DNA of 64,000 nucleotides from contig CAVXVO010000003.1 in NCBI GenBank assembly GCA_963765295.1, positions 124,001 to 188,000 of the forward strand, read 5' to 3'. This DNA is from PALSA-612 sp963765295. Lineage in GTDB: Bacteria > Actinomycetota > Thermoleophilia > Gaiellales > Gaiellaceae. Positions 8,591 through 17,463 of the stretch are shown here, in pieces. Under the pieces are notes generated by a model. The model saw only the letters and a program-made list of their open reading frames with translations, made no database searches and was not told the DNA's origin. Position 1 is the first letter of the stretch. Every line of letters begins with the position of its first letter. Both the position numbers and the translations under genes were made by a program.

Positions 8591-9795
8591 ATGCCGTTCT
8601 ATCAGCGTCTCGGCGACGTCCCGAGGAAACGGCATGTGCAGTTCCGCGACAACGGCCTGCTGCTGACGGAGGAGGTCTTCGGCCTCGAGGGCTTCTCCGG
8701 CAACGAGTCGATCCTCTACCACCTGCAGTCGCCGTGCCGCGTCAGCGAGATCGGCGCGTTCGAGCCGATCGTCCGCGACGAGTGGGTGCCCGAGGGGCAC
8801 GCGCACCGCCACCTGCGAACCTGGGACGTGCCTCCGGCGGGCGACGAGCTCGGTGGCCGCCGGCTGCTGATGTGGAACGAGGACGTCGAGATCTCGCTCT
8901 GCCGACCAGCCGAGGCGATGCAGGGCTTCTACCGGAACGGCGAGGGCGACGAGGTCGTCTTCGTCCACGAGGGCACCGGCACGCTCGAGACGATCTTCGG
9001 CAATGTGCCCTACCGCGAGGGCGACTACGTCGTCATCCCGCGCGGGACGACCTACCGGTTCGCCCCCGAAGGGCCGCAGCGGCACCTCGTGTTCGAGTCG
9101 CCAGGGCTGATCGAGATCCCGCGCCGCTACCGCAACGACTACGGCCAGCTGCTCGAGCACGCGCCGTACTACCACCGCGACATCCACCCGCCCACCGAGC
9201 TGCAGACTCATCGCGAGAAGGGCGACTTCGTCGTCAAGGTGCGCGTCCGCGACGGCTACCAGACCTACGTGCTCGACTACCACCCGTTCGACGTGGTCGG
9301 CTGGGACGGGTACGTCTACCCGTGGACGTTCTCGATCCACGACTTCGAGCCGATCACCGGCCGGATCCACATGCCGCCGCCGTCGCACCAGACGTTCGAG
9401 GGCCACAACTTCGTCATCTGCTCGTTCTGTCCCCGGAAGCTCGACTTCGACCCGCTCGCGATCCCGATCCCGTACCACCACTCGAACGTGAACTCCGAGG
9501 AGATGATCTATTACGTCTCCGGCAACTTCTCCTCGCGGAAGGCGGTCGACGTCGGCTCGGTGACGCTGCACCCGTCGGGCATTCCGCACGGGCCGCACCC
9601 CGGGCTCGCCGAGAAGTCGATCGGCATGACCGAGACGCACGAGCTGGCGGTGATGTGCGACACGTTCCGCCCGCTGCGGCTGACGACGTTCGCCCGCGAC
9701 CTCGACGACGGCACCTACGCGTACTCGTGGCTGCGACGAGCGGCGCGGCGTCGACGACCGACGAGGACCCGGCCGGAGTCACCTCGCACCTGTAG
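8591..9795 (+). CDS. hmgA: Homogentisate 1,2-dioxygenase, 3' end frame-broken
   Basis: About 400 residues of the cupin-fold enzyme that opens homogentisate to maleylacetoacetate. Iron-site segments HHSNVNSEEMIYYVSGNF (about residue 296) and HPSGIPHGPHPG (about 327) are intact, with the Glu and His ligands. After DDGTYAYSW (about 9730) the frame loses sense. Shifting it (two one-base removals near 9735 and 9745, or one added base) gives a short tail ending TTDEDPAGVTSHL with a TAG at 9793-9795. Read literally, the frame stays open into the following HAD phosphatase gene, but I treat that 827-residue fusion as an artefact. Confidence 0.9.
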
Positions 9796-9880
9796 GCCGC
9801 CTGCTCCATCGGGCCCTGTCCGTTTCGGCCGCTCCAGGTGCTCCCGGCCTCCTCCCCACTGCGAGCGTAGCGAGGAACTC

Positions 9881-10559
9881 GTGACGCGTGTGAGACCGGA
9901 CCGTGACGAAAGCGTGACGATCGATCCACAGCCGTCCCGGCCGGACGATGCCGGCGAGACCAGGCTCGTCCTGGACTGGGACGGGACCGTGACAGTCGTC
10001 GACACGCTCTGGCTCGTGCTCGGGCAGTTCGGCGACGAGGAGGTCTTCCGCCGGGCGGGCGAGCAGCTGTTTGCCGGCGAGATCAGCTATCGCGAGCTGA
10101 TGGAGATCGAGTTCTCGACCGTCCGGGACGCGGACTTGAACGAGGTCAACGCCTGGCTCGCGGGGAGCGCACGCATCCGGCCCGGCTTCCACGAGTTGGC
10201 TGCGCGCCACGACCCGCTCGTCCTGTCGAGCGGCTTCGAGGAGCTGATCCGGCCGCTGCTCGCCCGGGAGGCCGTCGAGGTCGAGCTCGTCGCAAACCGG
10301 ATCGACCCGCGGCCGGGCGGCTGGCGCGTGCTCTGGAACCGCGACCGCCCCTGCGAGGTCTGCGGCGACTGGTGCAAGCGCGCCGGGCTGCCGTCTCAGC
10401 CGTTCGTCTACGTCGGCGACGGCTACTCCGACCGCTGCCCGGCGCTCTCCGCCGACGCGGATCTTCGCTCGTGCCGGGCTGGCCGAGTACCTCGACGAGC
10501 GCGACGTGCCGTACGAGCCCTTCGAGGATCTGCACGACGTGCTGCGGGCACTCGAGTAA
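9881..10559 (+). CDS. HAD-IB family phosphatase (MtnX-like), frame-broken near 3' end
   Basis: A HAD hydrolase of about 225 residues. Motif I is LVLDWDGTVTVVDT (catalytic Asp pair in DWDGT), motif II is near LVLSSGFEE, and motif IV is YVGDGYSDRC. An insert with paired cysteines (CEVCGDWCKR) could bind metal. It is similar in outline to phosphoserine-phosphatase/MtnX-type enzymes; the substrate is unknown. Near 10465 one base must be removed (GCGGATCTTC) to reach the C-terminal FARAGLAEYLDERDVPYEPF and the TAA at 10557-10559. GTG at 9881 has an AGGA four bases upstream; a second in-frame GTG at 9914 is possible. Confidence 0.75.
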
Positions 10560-10565
10560 CCGACC

Positions 10566-11405
10566 TTGCCGCTCCTTCCCGTCCCCGAGCCGTACGACTT
10601 CACGCTCTCGACGGAGCGCTTCCGCCGCTTCGGGCCCGACCTCGCGAACCTCTGGCACGAGGGCGGCCTCCATCGCGTCGTCGGCGGGCGCGAGGTCCGC
10701 ATCGAGCCGGCACCGGGCGGCGTCCTCGTCGAGCCTCTCGACGACGAGATCGCAACCGTGGTCGCGACGCTGCTCGGGCTCGGGTTCGACCTGGCCGCGT
10801 TCGAGGACTTCGCGCGCGAGCTGGGCGCCGACCTCACCGCCGTCGTCGCCCGTCTGCGCGGCTACCGGCCGCCGATCTCGCCGGACGCGTTCGAGACGCT
10901 GGTCACCTCGATCACGGCGCAACAGGTCTCGCTCGCGTCGGCCTTCGCCATCCGCAGCCGGATGATCGAGCGGCTCGGCGTTCGCGGCGTTCACGCCTAC
11001 GCGTTTCCGACCCGCGACCGGCTCGCGGCCGTCGACCCCGCCGAGTTGACGGCGGTCGGCTTCTCTGGCCGTAAGGCCGAGTACGTCGTCGGTCTCGCGC
11101 GCGCGGATCTCGACTACGACGAGCTCGGACGGTTGCCGGACGACGAGGTAAAGGCTCGGCTCGTCGCCGAGCGCGGCCTCGGCGAGTGGACGGCCGACTG
11201 GTACCTCGCCCGCCATCTCGCCCGCCCGCAGGCGTGGCCGGCCGGCGACCTCGGACTGCGCAAGGCGGTCGCGGCGTTCTATGGTGACGGCCCGTTGCCC
11301 TCGATCGAGGAGGTGCGCATGATCGGCGCACGTTTCGCCCCGTTCCAGAACCTGACCGCGCACTACCTCCTGGCCGACCTCTACCTCTCGGGCCCGCCGG
11401 CATGA
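10566..11405 (+). CDS. DNA-3-methyladenine glycosylase II-like (AlkA/HhH-GPD family)
   Basis: A 279-residue base-excision glycosylase. It has an N-terminal beta domain, the helix-hairpin-helix segment LVAERGLGEWTADWYLAR (about residues 199-216) and, just after it, the catalytic Asp in PAGDLGLRKAV (about 228). Such enzymes remove alkylated purines from DNA. The start is TTG at 10566, six bases after the phosphatase stop, and the 3' end overlaps the next gene by four bases (ATGA), so it is inside an operon running from about 9.9 to 14.35 kb. Confidence 0.85.
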   Translation: MPLLPVPEPYDFTLSTERFRRFGPDLANLWHEGGLHRVVGGREVRIEPAPGGVLVEPLDDEIATVVATLLGLGFDLAAFEDFARELGADLTAVVARLRGYRPPISPDAFETLVTSITAQQVSLASAFAIRSRMIERLGVRGVHAYAFPTRDRLAAVDPAELTAVGFSGRKAEYVVGLARADLDYDELGRLPDDEVKARLVAERGLGEWTADWYLARHLARPQAWPAGDLGLRKAVAAFYGDGPLPSIEEVRMIGARFAPFQNLTAHYLLADLYLSGPPA

Positions 11406-12369
11406 CGATCCGCAAGGCGACGAAGGCCGACCTGGACACGATCCGGGCGCACTGGGAGGCGATGGAGGAGGAGATCGGCGGCCCGGAGTGGGTGCGCGAG
11501 ACGTGGGAGGAGGAACTCGTCGACGTCGAGCGGCGTCTCCGCGATTCGGCGATCTTCATCGCGGAGGACGACGACGGGTCGATCGGCCTGCCTCGGGCTC
11601 GACTTCCGGGAACCCGAAGATCGCCCACGTCCAGAGCGTCTACGTCGCCCCGCGCGCGCGGCGGCGCGGGGTCGCGGCTGCGCTCATGGCCGAGGCTGCG
11701 GCAATGGCGCGCGAGCACGGCTACACGCACATCGAGCTCGACGTCCTGGTCTCGAACCACGGCGCGATCGCGGTCTACGAGTCTCTCGGCTTTGCCGAGT
11801 ACCAGAGGCGGTTCTCCATCTCGCTGGACGAGCTCGACCAGCGGGTCGGCAGGCAGCCGCGCGGGGAGTCGATGGGGCGCGTGTTCGTGCAGACGGACGA
11901 CGAGACGCTGATCGAGCGGGCGGTGGCGCAGTTCGTCCCCCGCCTCGGTCGCTCGGCGCGTACCGACGTGTCGGTGCCGCGGAACGGCTGGATCGAGGTC
12001 GACGACGAGCTCTGCGGCCGCGACCCGAAGGCGCTGCGCCGACTCGGCCAGGAGCTCTCCTACCGGACGGGCGGCGTCGTGCTCACGCTCGGGATCGAGG
12101 AGGGCGAAGTCGTGCGCTACGTGCTGCTCGAGCGCGGCTCGATCGCGGACGAGTATGCGTCGCTGCCGGAGTTCTACGGGCCGCTGCCGCCGGGCGACGT
12201 GATCGCCCTCGGCGCCAACCCGACCGTCGCTCACCGGCTCACGGGCGCCGACCCGGAGCGGGTGCGGGCGATCGCGAAGACGGCCAAGTCCGTGGAGGAG
12301 CTCCCGGCGCCGCACGACCTCTACGCGCAGCTGGCGGACGTGCTGGGAGTAGGATCGGAGGCCGAATGA
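11402..12369 (+). CDS. GNAT N-acetyltransferase with C-terminal extension, frame-broken
   Basis: The first half reads MTIRKATKADLDTIRAHWEAM in one frame; the acetyl-CoA site (SVYVAPRARRRGVAAALMAEA) and the rest lie in another. Removing one base near 11590 and one near 11612 gives a continuous strand, GLLGLDFREPKIAHVQSVYV, as expected of the GNAT fold. After the fold (ending IAVYESLGFAEYQRRF) about 155 further residues follow, an extra domain beginning MGRVFVQTDDETLIERAV that I do not recognise. The acceptor is unknown. It overlaps both neighbours by ATGA. Confidence 0.75.
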
Positions 12370-12938
12370 TCACGCTGTACGACGCAGATCGCTGTCCCTA
12401 TTGCGCCCGCGTGCGCATCGTGCTGGCCGAGAAGGGGATCGAGTACGAGACGGTCGCGATCGACCTGGCCGACCGGCCGGAGTGGCTCTACGAGAAGAAC
12501 CCGCTCGGCAAGGTGCCGGTGCTCGAGGAGGACGCGTTCGTGCTGCCGGAGTCGGAGGTGATCATGGCGTACCTCGACGAGCGCTACCCGGAGCCGCCGC
12601 TCATGCCCGCCGATCCCGCCGATCGTGCCCTCGCCAGGCTCGCGATCCATCGCTTCGACAACGCCCTCGGCGACGCCTACTACGCCTTTCGGCGCGGCGA
12701 GGATCACGCGGGGGAGCGGCTCGGGCACTGCCTCTCGTTCTTCGAGCGGAACCTCAGCCGCCGGCCCGACCGCTACAGCCTGGCCGAGATCGCCTACGTG
12801 CCCTGGCTGATCCGGCTGCGCGACCTGTTCGGGTTCGACCTCTCGCCGTACCCGGCGCTGCTCGAGCGGATCGACGAGCTGTGCGAGCGGCCTGCGGTCG
12901 CCGCCGAGGTCGACGTCGTCGCGGCGTTGCCGCGGTGA
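12366..12938 (+). CDS. Glutathione S-transferase family protein
   Basis: A 190-residue protein with an N-terminal thioredoxin-fold domain (ITLYDADRCPYCARVRIVL, a CPYC redox-type motif at about residues 10-13; NPLGKVPVLEEDAFVLPES for the glutathione gamma-glutamyl site) and an all-helical C-terminal domain. Family members use glutathione or another thiol for conjugation, isomerisation or reduction. Maleylacetoacetate isomerase is a GST, and the homogentisate genes lie 3-7 kb upstream, but the zeta-class SSCS-type signature is absent, so that role is only a guess. Overlaps its neighbours by four bases on each side. Confidence 0.8.
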   Translation: MITLYDADRCPYCARVRIVLAEKGIEYETVAIDLADRPEWLYEKNPLGKVPVLEEDAFVLPESEVIMAYLDERYPEPPLMPADPADRALARLAIHRFDNALGDAYYAFRRGEDHAGERLGHCLSFFERNLSRRPDRYSLAEIAYVPWLIRLRDLFGFDLSPYPALLERIDELCERPAVAAEVDVVAALPR

Positions 12939-13564
12939 GGATCCTCCTCCTTCACGCCTTTCCGTACGACCCGCCCATGTGGGACGCGCAGCGCCCGGTG
13001 CTGGAGGGCCACGAGACGATCGCGCCGACGATGTACGGCCGCGGCAACTCGATGGACGGCTGGGCCTCGTCGCTGCTGGACGAGGTCGACGGCTCCTTTG
13101 CCGTCGTCGGCGCGTCGATGGGCGGCGGCTGCGCGCTCGCGATGGCGCGCCAACAGCCCGATCGGGTCGAGGCGATCGTCCTCGCGGGCGCCCACGCGGG
13201 GCCGGACGCGCCCGAGCGGCGGCCGGCGCGCGAGGCGCAGCTCGAGAAGATCCGGGCCGAGGGAGCCGCCTCGGTCTGGGCCGGAGAAGGACCGGCCCCG
13301 AGCGCGGACGAGCTGATTGCGATCGTCGAGGCGCTGCGCGACCGACCCGACGACCGCGCCGTCGTCGCGTCGCTCGACGTGCCACTCCTCGTGGTCGTGG
13401 GCGACTCGGACCAGATGGTCTCGGTCGAGACCGCGCAGGGGCTCGCCGATTCGGCCTCGGACGGCTCCTGCGTCGTCGTTCCCGGGGCAGGCCACATCGT
13501 CAGCCTCGAGCAGCCCGACCCGTTCAACCGCGCACTCGGCGAGTTCCTGGGGCGGCTGGTATGA
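12935..13564 (+). CDS. Alpha/beta hydrolase
   Basis: A 209-residue alpha/beta-hydrolase. It starts with the typical strand and oxyanion loop ILLLHAFPYDPPMW. The nucleophile elbow is GASMGGG (Ser about residue 62), the acid is in VVVGDSDQMV, and the histidine in VPGAGHIVSLEQP. The reaction is not identifiable beyond ester/thioester/C-C hydrolysis. GTG at 12935 overlaps the GST stop (GTGA), and the stop overlaps the rhodanese ATG, indicating a translationally coupled operon. Confidence 0.85.
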   Translation: MRILLLHAFPYDPPMWDAQRPVLEGHETIAPTMYGRGNSMDGWASSLLDEVDGSFAVVGASMGGGCALAMARQQPDRVEAIVLAGAHAGPDAPERRPAREAQLEKIRAEGAASVWAGEGPAPSADELIAIVEALRDRPDDRAVVASLDVPLLVVVGDSDQMVSVETAQGLADSASDGSCVVVPGAGHIVSLEQPDPFNRALGEFLGRLV

Positions 13565-14353
13565 CCGAGCTTCCCGCCGTCGTCGACGCCGACTGGCTCG
13601 CTGCGCAACCTCGGCGACGAGGATCTCCTGCTCGCCGACGTCCGCGGGCCGAACGCGCACACGCGCGGCCATATCGCCGGCTCGATCCCGATGATGATCG
13701 GCACGCCCGGCCAGTTCACGGACCCCGAGGTGCGCGAGGCGTTCGCCGCCGAGGCTGCGCTCCGCCTCCGGCGTCACGGCGTCACGGGCGAGGAGCGGCT
13801 CGTGCTCTACGACGCCGGTGACTGCGGCAACGCGGCCGCTGCGCTGCAGGTCGCGGAGCTGGGCGGCCACCAGCGGGTGGCCGTGCTGGCGGGCGGCCTG
13901 GCCTCGTGGCCGGGCGAGCTCGAGACCGGAGTCGTCGAGCTCGACAAGAGTCGGGCAGAGCTCACGCCCTTTCCCGACGCCGTCGCGGGGTTGTGGGATG
14001 CCGTGGCCGGGTACGAAGATCCGAGAGTGCTCATGGTCGACGTCCGGCGCGAGGACGAGTTCAGCGGCAAGGGCGGCTATCCGTGCGACCCGCGGCAGGG
14101 CCACATCCCGGGAGCGAGGAACGTCGAGGTCTCCACGCTCTTCGCGGCCCCCGGCGTGCCGAAGCCCGCAGAGGAAGTCCGCGCCCTCGTCGGCGCCGAC
14201 GCGGACGGGCGGAGCCTCGTGACCTATTGCCACTCGGGCTCCCGCTCCGGCCTGGCCGTGGTCGCGCTCCGTGCTGCCGGCTACGACGCGAAGAACTACG
14301 GCGGCTCGTGGCACGAGTGGTCGCGCCACGACGAGTTGCCGCTAGAGCGTTAG
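13561..14353 (+). CDS. Two-domain sulfurtransferase (rhodanese), frame-broken at 5' end
   Basis: About 263 residues with two rhodanese domains. The N-terminal, inactive-type domain starts VVDADWLA and resumes in another frame as RNLGDEDLLLADVRGPNAHTRGHIAGSIPMM; removing one base near 13602 joins them. The C-terminal domain carries the catalytic cysteine in TYCHSGSRSGLAVV (about residue 224), after the substrate-gathering GKGGYPCDPRQGHIPGARNVEV. It is expected to transfer sulfane sulphur from thiosulfate or 3-mercaptopyruvate to a thiol or cyanide. It is the last gene of the 9.9-14.35 kb operon and overlaps the convergent amidotransferase by 12 bases. Confidence 0.82.
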
Positions 14354-15043
14354 AGCCCGCTCCGCCGCCCCGAGGAACGCGCCGCAGAGCGAGCGGCCGA
14401 GACGCTCCCACTCGTCGATCCGCTGCTCCGTCTCCGCAAGCAGCTGGTCGGCCGGGCCCGGCAGCTCCTCGGGCGCCTCGGCGACCCAGCGCGCGACGAT
14501 CTCGCGCGTCACCTCCGGGTGGAACTGGACGCCCCAAGCGGCGTCGCCGAGCCGGAACGCCTGCGGGCAGACCGGGCTCCGCGCCAGCTCGCGCCCGCCG
14601 GCGGGAACGTCGAAGCCGTAGAAGTGCCACTGGAAGGCCGTGAACCGTCCGGGGAGCGCGCCGAGCACCGGATCACCCGCCGCCTCCGCGGTGAGCTCGA
14701 CCTCGCACCACCCGATCTCCGGCTGCGCTGTCGGCGCCACTCTCGCACCCGTCGCCTTGGCGGTGAGCTGCGCTCCGAGGCAGACACCGAGGAGCGGCGT
14801 GCCGCGGTCGATCAGCCGCTCGATGAACGCGTGCTCGTCGCCGAGCCAGGGATGGTCGGCCTCCTGGTCGGCATGCATCGCGCCGCCGAAGAGCATCACG
14901 GCGCCGTACTCGTCGGCCGGGCGCGGCGGCGTCGGCTCGGTCGCGATGCTCCAGGCGTCGAGGCCGTGACCCCGCGCGGCGACGACGTCCCCGAAGGAGC
15001 CGGGAGGCGCATCCGCACCGTGGACGACGGCGAGGACGTTCAC
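14342..15043 (-). CDS. Class I glutamine amidotransferase-like protein
   Basis: A 233-residue stand-alone GATase1 domain. The catalytic cysteine lies in PLLGVCLGAQL (about residue 88) and the His/Glu pair in WGVQFHPEV (about 170). Stand-alone homologues hydrolyse glutamine or gamma-glutamyl compounds; no synthase partner is adjacent, so the substrate is open. The GTG at 15043 overlaps the stop of the DUF72 gene (GTGTGA), so the two genes form an operon. Confidence 0.82.
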   Translation of the reverse strand: MNVLAVVHGADAPPGSFGDVVAARGHGLDAWSIATEPTPPRPADEYGAVMLFGGAMHADQEADHPWLGDEHAFIERLIDRGTPLLGVCLGAQLTAKATGARVAPTAQPEIGWCEVELTAEAAGDPVLGALPGRFTAFQWHFYGFDVPAGGRELARSPVCPQAFRLGDAAWGVQFHPEVTREIVARWVAEAPEELPGPADQLLAETEQRIDEWERLGRSLCGAFLGAAERALTL

Positions 15044-15912
15044 ACGCCCAGCTCGAGTTGCGTATCGGAGGCGGGCTCGAGTCCACCCGTCGCAGGCTGC
15101 CCGGCCTCGTCGAGAAGGCCGCGCATGATCCGCGCGCTGCGTGGAGCAAAGTCGTCGCGGTTGTTGTTGAAGAGCGCGTAGACCTCGTCTGCCTCGCCCG
15201 CGAGCCGGCCGAGCGGCTCGACCCACTCGGCGAGCTCCTCCTCCGTGTACAGGTGGTCGAACCGGTCGGCCGAGCTCCGCGCGTTGCGGATGTTCCAGGT
15301 GCGCCAGTTGCGCCCGTGGAAGCGCACGTAGGCGAGCGGGTGCGTGACGGCGGCGATCGTCGGCACGACGTTCGTCGCGGTCGTGGGCGGCGAGTCGACC
15401 GAGACGAACGCGAGGCCGTGGCGCTCCAGGAAGCGAAGTGTGTCCGCGAGCTCGTCCTCGGTCACCCAGGAGCGGTGGCGGAACTCGATCAGCGGCACGA
15501 GCGGCTCGAGCAGGGCGCGCACGCGCGCGAGTTCGGCGAGCGCCTCGGCTGACTTCTTGACGCGCGGGTGGTACTGAAGCAGGACGCCGCGCAGCTTGCC
15601 CGACGCCTCGAGCGGCGCCAGCGCCTCGCGGAAGTCCTGGAACGCCGGCTCGAGCTCCGCCTCGCGGTGTCCCGTCATCTCGCCGCTCGCCTTGACGTGG
15701 AAGACGAAGTCGGGCGGCGTCCGCTCGGCCCAGCGCGCGGCGGTCTCCGGGGCGGGGAGGTGGTAGAACGGCGAATCGACCTCGACGACGTCGAAACGCT
15801 CGGCGTAGTGGCGCAGCCGGGCCTCGGCGCTCGACACCCCGCGCGGGTACCAGTGCTTGACGAGCCCCTCGTCGGCCCAGCTGCACGTGCCGATGCGAAC
15901 CGTCGCCGCCAC
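15040..15912 (-). CDS. DUF72 family protein
   Basis: A 290-residue TIM-barrel-like protein of the DUF72 (YecE) family, recognised from IGTCSWADEGLVKHWYP at the N-terminus, the segment YAERFDVVEVDSPFYHLP and a late YVRFHGRNWRTW. Biochemical function is unknown for the family. Its GTG start is six bases after a minus-strand TAGGCT hexamer that overlaps the promoter of the divergent murI gene. Confidence 0.85.
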   Translation of the reverse strand: MAATVRIGTCSWADEGLVKHWYPRGVSSAEARLRHYAERFDVVEVDSPFYHLPAPETAARWAERTPPDFVFHVKASGEMTGHREAELEPAFQDFREALAPLEASGKLRGVLLQYHPRVKKSAEALAELARVRALLEPLVPLIEFRHRSWVTEDELADTLRFLERHGLAFVSVDSPPTTATNVVPTIAAVTHPLAYVRFHGRNWRTWNIRNARSSADRFDHLYTEEELAEWVEPLGRLAGEADEVYALFNNNRDDFAPRSARIMRGLLDEAGQPATGGLEPASDTQLELGV

Positions 15913-15918
15913 GTCCCG

Positions 15919-15928
15919 AGCCTACAAT
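15919..15928. promoter_or_regulatory. Overlapping divergent -10 elements of the DUF72 gene and murI
   Basis: The ten bases AGCCTACAAT contain TAGGCT on the minus strand (15919-15924) and TACAAT on the plus strand (15923-15928). Each ends exactly six bases before its start codon (GTG 15912, ATG 15935). The two promoters share two bases, so RNA polymerase binding should be mutually exclusive. Confidence 0.55.
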
Positions 15929-15934
15929 CCGCCG

Positions 15935-16756
15935 ATGGACTCGCGGCCGGTGGGCGTGTTCGACTCGGGGATGGGCGGTCTCACCGTCCTCCACGAATGT
16001 CTCGTCACGATGCCGCACGAGGACTTCGTCTACCTCGGAGACGGCGCCCGGCTGCCCTACGGCCCGCGGCCGCTCGACGAGATCCGCCGCTTCGCGCGCG
16101 AGATCGCCGGCTATCTCGAGAGCCAGGACGTGAAGCTGATCGTCGCCGCGTGCAACTCGGCGACCTCGGCCGCGCTGCCCGAGCTGCAGGAGCGGCTGTC
16201 GGTCCCGATCGTCGGGGTGATCACGCCGGAGGCACACGCGGCGGTGCAGGCGACGCGGAATCGCCGCGTCGGGCTGCTCGCGACGCAGGCGACCGTATCC
16301 AGCGGTCGCTACGACGAGCTCGTCCGAGCGCTCGACGCCGGCGTGCGCGTCTCGGCCGTCCCCTGTCCGCGGCTCGTGCCGCTGATCGAGAGCGACGACC
16401 CCTTCGGTGAGGCGACGACCGCGGCCGTTCGCGAGTACGCGGAGCCGCTCAAGGCGACGGGCGTCGACACCGTCATCCTCGGCTGCACGCACTATCCGCT
16501 GATCCGGCCGATCTTCCAGCGCGTCTTCGGCCGCGGCGTCACGCTCGTCTTCTCCGCCGAGGAGACGGCGCGGGAGGCAGCCGAGACGCTGGCGCGGAAG
16601 GGCATCGAGAACGCAGAGGACCGCGAGGGCTCCTATCGCTTCCTGACGACCGGCGACGCCGGACAGTTCCGCGAGATGGGCGCGCGCTTCCTCCAGCTTC
16701 CGATCGGCGAGGTCGAGGTCGTGACGCTCGCCGAGCTCGAACGGGCGGCAGCATGA
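15935..16756 (+). CDS. murI: Glutamate racemase
   Basis: A 273-residue enzyme that makes D-glutamate for peptidoglycan. The start PVGVFDSGMGGLTVL is diagnostic, and both catalytic cysteines are present: AACNSATS (about residue 72) and LGCTHYPL (about 184). ATG at 15935 lies six bases after TACAAT. The stop overlaps the RNase PH start (ATGA), giving a murI-rph-rdgB operon, an order common in actinobacteria. Confidence 0.96.
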   Translation: MDSRPVGVFDSGMGGLTVLHECLVTMPHEDFVYLGDGARLPYGPRPLDEIRRFAREIAGYLESQDVKLIVAACNSATSAALPELQERLSVPIVGVITPEAHAAVQATRNRRVGLLATQATVSSGRYDELVRALDAGVRVSAVPCPRLVPLIESDDPFGEATTAAVREYAEPLKATGVDTVILGCTHYPLIRPIFQRVFGRGVTLVFSAEETAREAAETLARKGIENAEDREGSYRFLTTGDAGQFREMGARFLQLPIGEVEVVTLAELERAAA

Positions 16757-17463
16757 GCCGGGCGGACGGGCGGCGCGCGAACGAGCTCCGGCCGCTCGAG
16801 CTGACGCCGGACTTCCTCGAGCAGCCGCACGGCTGCGTGCTCTGGGAGCAGGGGAAGACGATCGTCCTCTGCACCGCGACGATCGACGACGGCGTGCCGC
16901 GCTGGATGTCCGGGAAGGGAGCGGGATGGATGACCGCCGAGTACTCCCTGCTCCCCGCGTCGACCGGTGACCGGACGGCGCGCGAGGCCCGGACGGGGCG
17001 CCAGCAGGGACGCACGGTCGAGATCCAGCGGCTGATCGGCCGCGCTCTGCGGGCCGTGTGCGATTTCCAGGCGCTCGGGGAGCGAACGCTCTGGCTCGAC
17101 TGCGACGTGCTCCAGGCCGACGGCGGCACGCGCTGCGCGGCCATCTCGGGTGCGTACGTCGCCGCGCGGCGGGCGCTCGACCGTTTCGGGCTCGCGAAGG
17201 CGTTCCGGGACTCGGTCGCGGCCGTCTCGGTCGGCGTCGTCGACGGCGAGTCGCTGCTCGACCTCGACTACTCGGAGGACTCGACCGCCGACGTCGACCT
17301 GAACCTGGTGATGACGGGCGACGGCCGGCTCGTCGAGGTGCAGGCGACGGCCGAACGCGACCCGTTCAGCCGCGAGCAGCTCGACGAGCTGCTCGAGCTC
17401 GCGGCGCTCGGGATCGGGCGGATCGGCGACGAACAGGTGCGGGGCATCGAGGCGGCGCACTGA
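16753..17463 (+). CDS. rph: Ribonuclease PH
   Basis: A 236-residue phosphorolytic 3'-5' exoribonuclease that trims tRNA 3' ends. Typical segments are RADGRRANELRPLEL at the N-terminus, GKTIVLCTATI, GWMTAEYSLLPAST and the phosphate-binding EIQRLIGRALRAV, followed by WLDCDVLQADGGTRCAAI. It overlaps murI by four bases and rdgB by four bases. Confidence 0.96.
   Translation: MSRADGRRANELRPLELTPDFLEQPHGCVLWEQGKTIVLCTATIDDGVPRWMSGKGAGWMTAEYSLLPASTGDRTAREARTGRQQGRTVEIQRLIGRALRAVCDFQALGERTLWLDCDVLQADGGTRCAAISGAYVAARRALDRFGLAKAFRDSVAAVSVGVVDGESLLDLDYSEDSTADVDLNLVMTGDGRLVEVQATAERDPFSREQLDELLELAALGIGRIGDEQVRGIEAAH

Noticed and set aside
8591..11074. A single open frame of 827 codons joining homogentisate dioxygenase to a HAD phosphatase
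   Set aside because: The join region is low-complexity Arg/Pro read-through, the hmgA tail and the phosphatase end lie in other frames, and a natural start for the phosphatase exists.
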